From CAZBSE01 sp964578625 (GTDB taxonomy: Bacteria; Actinomycetota; Humimicrobiia; Humimicrobiales; Humimicrobiaceae), in the NCBI GenBank assembly GCA_964578625.1, contig CAZODQ010000029.1, forward strand, positions 1-10,219: a stretch of DNA of 10,219 bases, read 5' to 3'. The first letter of the stretch is position 1; each line of letters starts with the position of its first letter. Below are positions 5,917-10,219 of the stretch, in pieces. The translations under genes were made by a program, and so were the position numbers. Under the pieces are notes generated by a model. The model worked only from the letters and a program-made list of their open reading frames with translations, searched no databases and was not told where the DNA came from.

Positions 5917-7065
5917 GTGAAAAAAATATTAATAATTACACTCGTAGTGGCTTTTATGGTTTCAATGTTATTCATTGTAACTTCCTGCACTAAGGGTGGA
6001 GCTGCAACTGAGGGTGCAGCTGCAACTACTGAGGCTGTAGCTACAACTGAGGGTGGAGCTGCAGCTGGTGAAGGTGCACTTATTGGTGTTACAATGCCTA
6101 CAAAATCATTACAGCGTTGGAATCAGGATGGTGACAACATAAAGCAACAACTGGAAGCAAAAGGTTACAAGGTAGACCTGGAGTATGCTGAAAATGATGT
6201 AAACGCCCAGCTCAGCCAGCTTGAAAACCAGATTACAATGGGATGCAAAGTTCTGGTAATTGCTTCTATAGACGGTTCTGCTTTAGGGGAAGTATTGAAG
6301 AAATCTTCAGATGCAGGAATAAAATCCATTGCTTATGACAGACTTATAATGGAAACTACTGATGTTGATTATTATGCTTCATTTGATAACTTTAAAGTTG
6401 GTGTACTTCAGGGTACATTCATTGAAGAAGCTCTTGGTTTAGCTGATGGTAATGGTCCGTTTAATATTGAGCTTGTTGCAGGTTCACCGGATGACAATAA
6501 TGCTTTCCTGTTCTTTGGAGGTGCAATGAGTATAATCCAGCCTTATATTGATAACGGCCAGCTGGTAGTAGGTAGCGGTCAGACCGAATTTACAACAATA
6601 GCCACGCCTGCATGGAAATCTGAAACCGCTCAGGCAAGGATGGATAATATTATAACTGCAAATTATGCCGGCGGTAAAGTACTCGATGTTATTCTTTGCC
6701 CGAATGACAGTACTGCAATAGGTGTTATTGCAGCACTTGATAATGTTGGTTACGGAAGTGCTGATAAGCCTTATCCAGTAATAACCGGACAGGATTGTGA
6801 TATAGCTAACACAATTGCCATGATTGATGGCAAGCAGTCAATGTCGGTATTTAAGGATACACGTACCCTGGCTGCTAAAACTGTTGAAATGGTTGATGCA
6901 ATTATGAGTGGAACGGAAGTACCTGTAAATAACACAGAAGATTATGATAACGGTGTTAAGGTAGTTCCTTCATTCCTTTGCGATCCTGTAGCTGTTACTA
7001 AAGATAATTACAAGGAGATGTTGATTGATAGCGGTTATTACACAGAAGACCAGCTGACAAAGTAA
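5917..7065 (+). CDS. chvE: ChvE-like multiple-monosaccharide-binding lipoprotein
   Basis: This is the extracytoplasmic solute-binding protein of a CUT2 sugar ABC importer. From the GTG start it has 382 residues: a lysine-rich n-region, a hydrophobic segment and the lipobox IVTSC, with C24 as the lipidated residue (C27 if the ATG at 5908 is used). A linker of about 30 residues rich in Gly, Ala, Thr and Glu tethers the domain. The periplasmic-binding-protein type 1 domain follows. MPTKSLQRW, LSQLENQ, KVLVIASIDG, IAYDRLI, SFDNFKVGVLQ, GSPDDNNA, GQD and NGVKVVPSFL match the Agrobacterium ChvE sequence closely in my memory. ChvE binds several aldoses (arabinose, xylose, glucose, galactose), so the sugar is not fixed by this protein; the divergent isomerase and kinase genes point to xylose. 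Two hairpins after the stop codon separate it from the ATPase gene. Confidence 0.93.
   Translation: MKKILIITLVVAFMVSMLFIVTSCTKGGAATEGAAATTEAVATTEGGAAAGEGALIGVTMPTKSLQRWNQDGDNIKQQLEAKGYKVDLEYAENDVNAQLSQLENQITMGCKVLVIASIDGSALGEVLKKSSDAGIKSIAYDRLIMETTDVDYYASFDNFKVGVLQGTFIEEALGLADGNGPFNIELVAGSPDDNNAFLFFGGAMSIIQPYIDNGQLVVGSGQTEFTTIATPAWKSETAQARMDNIITANYAGGKVLDVILCPNDSTAIGVIAALDNVGYGSADKPYPVITGQDCDIANTIAMIDGKQSMSVFKDTRTLAAKTVEMVDAIMSGTEVPVNNTEDYDNGVKVVPSFLCDPVAVTKDNYKEMLIDSGYYTEDQLTK
5995..6078 (+). repeat. imperfect 18-21 nt tandem repeat encoding the lipoprotein linker
   Basis: Four imperfect units (5995-6012, 6013-6033, 6034-6051, and a diverged one from 6052) encode GGAATE, GAAATTE, AVATTE and GGAAAGEGA. 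They share a core like GGTGCAGCTGCAACTGAG. The unit length is a multiple of three, so copy number can change without shifting frame. The encoded segment is a flexible tether between the lipid anchor and the sugar-binding domain. Confidence 0.65.
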
Positions 7066-7099
7066 AGATTACATATTTTTAAAGATGTAATCTCTTTTT
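7066..7099 (+). terminator. hairpin with T-run directly after the binding-protein stop codon
   Basis: AGATTACAT (7066-7074) pairs perfectly with ATGTAATCT (7085-7093) over a 10-nt loop and is followed by CTTTTT (7094-7099). The form is that of an intrinsic terminator, but the stem is A/T-rich, so it is probably leaky. Termination or 3'-end protection here would leave more binding-protein mRNA than transporter mRNA. Confidence 0.65.
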
Positions 7100-7102
7100 G
7101 CA

Positions 7103-7148
7103 AAGACTGCAGGCCGGGTACTATTATGAATATTCGGTCTGCAGTTTT
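7103..7148 (+). terminator. second, GC-richer hairpin between chvE and mmsA
   Basis: ACTGCAGGCCG (7106-7116) pairs with CGGTCTGCAGT (7135-7145) through 11 bp including one G-U. The stem can be extended outward by G-U and A-U pairs, and TTTTAT follows. The loop is 18 nt. It is the most stable fold of this gap and may act as a partial terminator or as a barrier to 3' exonucleases. The ATPase gene starts 30 nt later, so read-through is needed for its expression unless a hidden promoter exists. Confidence 0.6.
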
Positions 7149-7177
7149 ATAAAATAAAAAAAGGAAGAGCCTGCTAG

Positions 7178-8734
7178 ATGGAAAAAACAATTCTTGAAAT
7201 GAAAAATATAACAAAGATTTTCCCGGGTGTTGTAGCACTGGAAAATGTAAACCTTGATGTAACCGAGGGTGAAATCCATGCTCTTGTTGGTGAAAACGGT
7301 GCGGGAAAATCTACACTAATGAATATTCTTTCCGGCGTGCATCCTTACGGAACTTATACCGGAGATAGTATATACTATGGCCAGGAATGCCGTTTCAGAA
7401 ATATAAGGGATAGCGAGCATGTTGGAATTGTTATCGTTCATCAGGAACTGGAACTTATACCGCACCTCTCAATTGCTGAAAATATATTTCTGGGAAATGA
7501 ACGTGCAAATCATAAAATTATAGACTGGGACAGGACTCATTATGAGGCAAACCAGCTTTTAAAGCGTGTGGGTCTTGATGAGGATACACAAAAGCCGATA
7601 AAAGATATCGGTGTGGGCAAGAAGCAGCTTGTTGAAATTGCAAAGGTGCTATCAAAAGAAGTTAAGCTACTGATACTTGATGAACCAACGGCGGCGCTTA
7701 CAGACGAAGAGTCAGAAAATCTGTTAAAACTGTTACTCCAGTTCAAAAAAGAAGGCATAACATCAATATTGATCTCACATAAAATACATGAAGTTTCTGA
7801 AGTAGCAGACAGGATAACAATCCTTCGCGATGGTGCAACCATAGAAACTCTTGTCAAAGGTAAGGATGATATCGGAGTAGATAGAATAGTAAAGGGAATG
7901 GTCGGTCGTCCTTTAACAGACAGATTTCCTAAACGTAAATCAAATATAGGTGAAGTTACGTTTGAAGTAAAAGAATGGAATGTATATGACCCTCTGGATG
8001 AAAATAAAAAGGTTATAAAAAATGCGAGCATAAATGTTCGAAAAGGTGAAGTTGTGGGGATTGCAGGATTGATGGGTGCAGGTAGAACAGAGTTTGCAAT
8101 GAGTTTATTTGGAAGGGCATATGGCAGAAATATTTCCGGTAAAATGATAATAAATGGTGAAGAAGTAGAACTTAGAAATGTAAGGAGTGCAATAAAAAAC
8201 GGGGTTGCATATTGCACAGAGGATCGTAAAACTGCAGGCCTGATATTAAATTTTGATATAAAAACAAACCTTACGCTTGCTGGACTTGATAAAGTAAGCA
8301 ACAAAACAATTATTGACCAGAATAAAGAAATAAGGGCAGCAGAAGAATATATTAAGAAACTAAATATTAAAACTTCTGGTTTAACGCAAATAGCCGGTAA
8401 TCTATCAGGAGGTAATCAGCAAAAGCTCATACTTTCAAAATGGACATTTGTAGAACCGGATATCCTGATACTTGACGAGCCAACAAGAGGAATAGATGTT
8501 GGAGCTAAATATGAAATATATTTAATTATAAATAAACTGGTTTCGGAGGGCAGATCAGTAATTTTTATATCTTCAGAGCTCCCTGAAATCATAAGTATGA
8601 GCGACCGTGTATTTGTTATGAATGACGGCTCTATAGCAGGAGAACTCAAAAAGGGCGAGGCTACCCAGGAATCAATAATGAAGTGTATCATGGAGAGTCA
8701 GAGTAAGGGAGTGCAAAAAAATGGGAAAATCTAA
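7178..8734 (+). CDS. mmsA: multiple-monosaccharide ABC transporter ATP-binding protein (two ABC domains)
   Basis: This is the cytoplasmic ATPase that powers sugar import with the permease that follows; also known as GguA in the ChvE system. It has 518 residues with two tandem nucleotide-binding domains, as in the CUT2 family (XylG, RbsA, AraG). Domain 1: Walker A GENGAGKST (38-46), Q-loop HQE (88-90), a degenerate signature VGKKQ (146-150), Walker B LLILDEPTAAL (164-174), and H201. Domain 2: degenerate Walker A GLMGAGRTE (297-305) lacking the usual GKS/T, intact signature LSGGNQQ (409-415) and Walker B ILILDEPTRGID (429-440), with Ser in place of the switch His. Such asymmetry is usual for this family and suggests one catalytically competent site. 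AAGGAAGAG at 7161-7169 is the likely ribosome binding site. Its end overlaps the permease gene by 14 nt, implying translational coupling. Confidence 0.94.
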   Translation: MEKTILEMKNITKIFPGVVALENVNLDVTEGEIHALVGENGAGKSTLMNILSGVHPYGTYTGDSIYYGQECRFRNIRDSEHVGIVIVHQELELIPHLSIAENIFLGNERANHKIIDWDRTHYEANQLLKRVGLDEDTQKPIKDIGVGKKQLVEIAKVLSKEVKLLILDEPTAALTDEESENLLKLLLQFKKEGITSILISHKIHEVSEVADRITILRDGATIETLVKGKDDIGVDRIVKGMVGRPLTDRFPKRKSNIGEVTFEVKEWNVYDPLDENKKVIKNASINVRKGEVVGIAGLMGAGRTEFAMSLFGRAYGRNISGKMIINGEEVELRNVRSAIKNGVAYCTEDRKTAGLILNFDIKTNLTLAGLDKVSNKTIIDQNKEIRAAEEYIKKLNIKTSGLTQIAGNLSGGNQQKLILSKWTFVEPDILILDEPTRGIDVGAKYEIYLIINKLVSEGRSVIFISSELPEIISMSDRVFVMNDGSIAGELKKGEATQESIMKCIMESQSKGVQKNGKI

Positions 8735-9902
8735 AATAGGCGATCTTTTCAAAAATAATATACGTCAGTATGCTATGATAATAGCTCTTGTGGTTATTAT
8801 TTTTCTGTTTCAGATATTAACAAAAGGTGTACTTTTATATCCCCAGAATGTGGCCAATCTTATACTGCAGAATGGTTATGTAATAATACTGGCTATCGGT
8901 ATGTTGCTATGTATACTGACAGGTGGAAATATTGATCTTTCGGTTGGTTCTGTAGTTGCTTTTACTGGTGCAATAGCCGGGTCATTGATAATCGGGATGA
9001 AAATGAATGTGTGGCTGGGTGTGCTGATTACCATTATTGCCGGTTTTGCAGTAGGTGCATGGCAGGGATTCTGGATTGCATATATCAGAGTGCCCCCATT
9101 TATTGCCACACTTGCAGGTATGCTTATGTTCAGGGGGCTTACAAATGCCATACTTAAGGGGCTAACACTTGCACCATTTCCGGATAGCTATCTCAGGTTA
9201 ACAGGAGGTTTTACAGGGGATATATTTAATGTTCTAGGGTTTAACCTTAATATTACATGCCTTGCTACAGGTGTAATAGTTATAATTTTTTATATATTTT
9301 TTGCAATAAAGGGTCGTATAAATAAGAGGAGGTATAATTTTGAAGTTACTTCACTTCCATTATTTATGCTTCAGATTCTTTTAATTTCAGGTGTCATTAT
9401 GCTGTTTTTCTACTGGCTTTCACGATATAAAGGCATGCCTACTGTGCTGCTTCTTATAGGCGTCCTTATAATTGCATATACATTCGTAACACAGAATACA
9501 GTATTGGGAAGATATATATATGCAAAAGGAGGAAATGAAATGGCGGCACGCCTTTCGGGTATTGACCCGAAAAAAGTTATGTTTTTTGTGTACATGAATA
9601 TGGGTGTGTTGGCTACTGTCACTGGTATTGTATTCTCGGCGCGTCTCAATGCTGCTTCACCGGTTGCAGGGACCAATTTTGAGCTTGATGCAATTGGCGC
9701 ATGCTTTGTTGGTGGTGCTTCGGCTGTAGGTGGAGTGGGAACTGTAATAGGAGCTGTAATAGGTGCGCTGGTGATGGGTGTATTAAACAATGGTATGTCA
9801 ATACTTGGTGTTGGTACTGAATGGCAGCTGGTTATAAAGGGTATGGTAGTACTGTCAGCAGTTGCGTTTGATGTATTTTCTAAATCAAGGTCAAAATCAT
9901 AA
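8721..9902 (+). CDS. mmsB: multiple-monosaccharide ABC transporter permease
   Basis: This is the membrane channel subunit of the CUT2 importer (BPD_transp_2 family, like XylH/GguB). The 393 residues are strongly hydrophobic with roughly ten membrane segments; the first is at about 17-35. The GGNIDLSVGS motif (68-77) is the hallmark of CUT2 permeases. The loop GGNEMAARLSGIDPKKV (270-286) is the ATPase-contacting region, followed by the glycine-rich GGASAVGGVGTVIGAVIGALVMG (331-353). The hydrophilic KGRINKRRYNFEVT (197-210) interrupts two hydrophobic segments; this central insertion makes the protein longer than RbsC-type permeases and fits XylH/GguB. AAGGGAG (8705-8711) precedes the ATG, and the start overlaps the ATPase gene's end. 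It is the last visible gene of the rightward unit. Confidence 0.94.
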   Translation: MGKSKIGDLFKNNIRQYAMIIALVVIIFLFQILTKGVLLYPQNVANLILQNGYVIILAIGMLLCILTGGNIDLSVGSVVAFTGAIAGSLIIGMKMNVWLGVLITIIAGFAVGAWQGFWIAYIRVPPFIATLAGMLMFRGLTNAILKGLTLAPFPDSYLRLTGGFTGDIFNVLGFNLNITCLATGVIVIIFYIFFAIKGRINKRRYNFEVTSLPLFMLQILLISGVIMLFFYWLSRYKGMPTVLLLIGVLIIAYTFVTQNTVLGRYIYAKGGNEMAARLSGIDPKKVMFFVYMNMGVLATVTGIVFSARLNAASPVAGTNFELDAIGACFVGGASAVGGVGTVIGAVIGALVMGVLNNGMSILGVGTEWQLVIKGMVVLSAVAFDVFSKSRSKS

Positions 9903-10029
9903 TTTCATAAATATAAAGTAAAGGAATAAAATAGGCAAAAAATAGTAAAATAAATAATCTGCTTATAATTTTACAGAAAGTCAATTTGCTGGTATGTCTT
10001 TTAAAAGTTTGACTGTTTTATAAAAAAAA

Positions 10030-10084
10030 TTAGTTAGCCAAGTTAATTATAGAATTATGTTAAATAAATGGCTTAACTAACTAA
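10030..10084. repeat. 55-nt conserved element, copy 2: candidate operator
   Basis: This is the gapless homologue of 5521-5575, with 8 differences in 55 positions. The arms are TTAGTTAGCCAAG and CTTAACTAACTAA: the outer eight bases pair perfectly, two central positions are mismatched, then AAG/CTT pair again. The preserved spacing of the arms and the identical middle (GTTAAATAAATGGCTT) argue for a protein-binding site rather than chance. Like copy 1 it is preceded by an A-run on the + strand. Confidence 0.68.
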
Positions 10085-10100
10085 TTTTTTATTATAGAAT
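10073..10100 (+). promoter_or_regulatory. predicted rightward promoter overlapping operator copy 2
   Basis: TTAACT (10073-10078) is followed by a 16-nt spacer and TAGAAT (10095-10100, five of six consensus bases). It occupies the same place relative to the repeat as the transporter promoter in copy 1. Transcription would begin near 10107 and leave the window within the leader. No equivalent -10 box is seen on the opposite side of this copy, fitting a one-way promoter. Confidence 0.5.
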
Positions 10101-10124
10101 TAATTATGTATAAATTAAATGTAT

Positions 10125-10178
10125 TGTTAACAAGTTAGGTTAACACTTTTGGTAAAAGATGTTCTGGGGTGAACCCCA
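10125..10178 (+). other. two small hairpins in the leader downstream of the second promoter
   Basis: TGTTAAC (10125-10131) pairs with GTTAACA (10139-10145) over 7 nt, with a short T-run (10147-10150) after it. TGGGG (10165-10169) pairs with CCCCA (10174-10178) over a TGAA tetraloop and is the only G/C-dense spot in the region. Neither has a strong T-tail, so mRNA leader structure is more likely than termination. Confidence 0.4.
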
Positions 10179-10219
10179 TACTTAGACGTATTGTATACTA
10201 AAAATAGTTAATATAGAAT

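Larger units (their letters stand above)
9903..10219. other. non-coding region after the transporter, probably upstream of a further regulon gene
   Basis: The 317 bases to the window edge contain no credible gene. A weak inverted repeat GTAAAAT/ATTTTAC (9945-9951 and 9968-9974) lacks a T-run and is a poor terminator. The region then holds the second 55-nt element, a rightward promoter-like sequence and two small hairpins. The arrangement copies that in front of the binding-protein gene, so another gene on the + strand is expected beyond 10219. Confidence 0.7.

Noticed and set aside
5754..5993. A 79-codon reading frame upstream of and overlapping the lipoprotein gene
   Set aside because: No ribosome binding site precedes its ATG, its first half is a Lys/Asn run from A-rich DNA, and its second half is the lipoprotein gene read in another frame.
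7540..8304. A 254-codon minus-strand reading frame inside the ATPase gene
   Set aside because: It is antisense to a strongly conserved ABC ATPase, is Ser/Ile/Phe-rich with no recognisable domain, and is a shadow of the real gene's codons.
9410..9790. Minus-strand reading frame inside the permease gene
   Set aside because: Its Pro/Ala/Thr/Ile composition is the complement of hydrophobic permease codons; no start signals or domains.
10013..10041. A leftward promoter at operator copy 2, mirroring copy 1
   Set aside because: TTGGCT could be a -35 box but no -10-like hexamer occurs 16-18 nt away; the nearest TATAAA is only 13 nt away. There is also no leftward gene to serve.
5521..10084. The two 55-nt repeats as ends or attachment sites of a mobile element
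   Set aside because: They lie in the same orientation around ordinary sugar transport genes, there is no transposase or integrase gene, and both overlap promoters, which fits operators better.

Overview
The window looks like a chromosomal segment of a low-GC anaerobic bacterium. The oxygen-sensitive lifestyle is inferred from a cytosolic group 3b-type [NiFe] hydrogenase. A lipid-anchored sugar-binding protein with a low-complexity linker suggests a monoderm or Gram-positive-like cell envelope. I cannot place the phylum from the sequence alone.

Left part (1-2603, + strand): the 3' end of a sulfhydrogenase-type hydrogenase small (delta) subunit gene, then the complete large (alpha) subunit gene, then an Rrf2-family regulator with a cysteine set typical of Fe-S sensors. 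The two partner subunits expected for this complex (beta, gamma) would lie upstream, outside the window.

Middle part (2701-5385, - strand): a two-gene sugar-catabolic unit with a TIM-barrel xylose-isomerase-like enzyme (4276-5385) followed by an FGGY xylulokinase (2701-4230). Together they would convert an aldopentose, most likely D-xylose, to a ketopentose 5-phosphate.

Right part (5917-9902, + strand): a complete CUT2-class ABC importer of the multiple-monosaccharide type. It consists of a ChvE-like lipoprotein, a double-domain ATPase overlapping the permease gene by 14 nt, and the permease. Two hairpins separate the binding-protein gene from the ATPase gene and probably set a high binding protein:transporter ratio.

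The catabolic and transport units diverge from a roughly 530-base intergenic region. This holds two back-to-back sigma70-type promoters whose -35 boxes sit in the arms of a perfect 11-bp inverted repeat. A 55-nt block containing this inverted repeat recurs at 10030-10084, downstream of the permease gene, with 47 of 55 positions identical and again next to a promoter-like sequence pointing right. I read it as the operator of a local sugar regulon that continues beyond the right edge. The regulator is not in the window.

Other points of interest are a His in place of a metal-ligand Asp in the isomerase, a Glu in place of a proximal-cluster Cys in the hydrogenase small subunit, and a long structured leader before the binding-protein gene containing a near-ideal Shine-Dalgarno sequence without a start codon. 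I saw no RNA genes, CRISPR arrays, insertion sequences or obvious pseudogenes.
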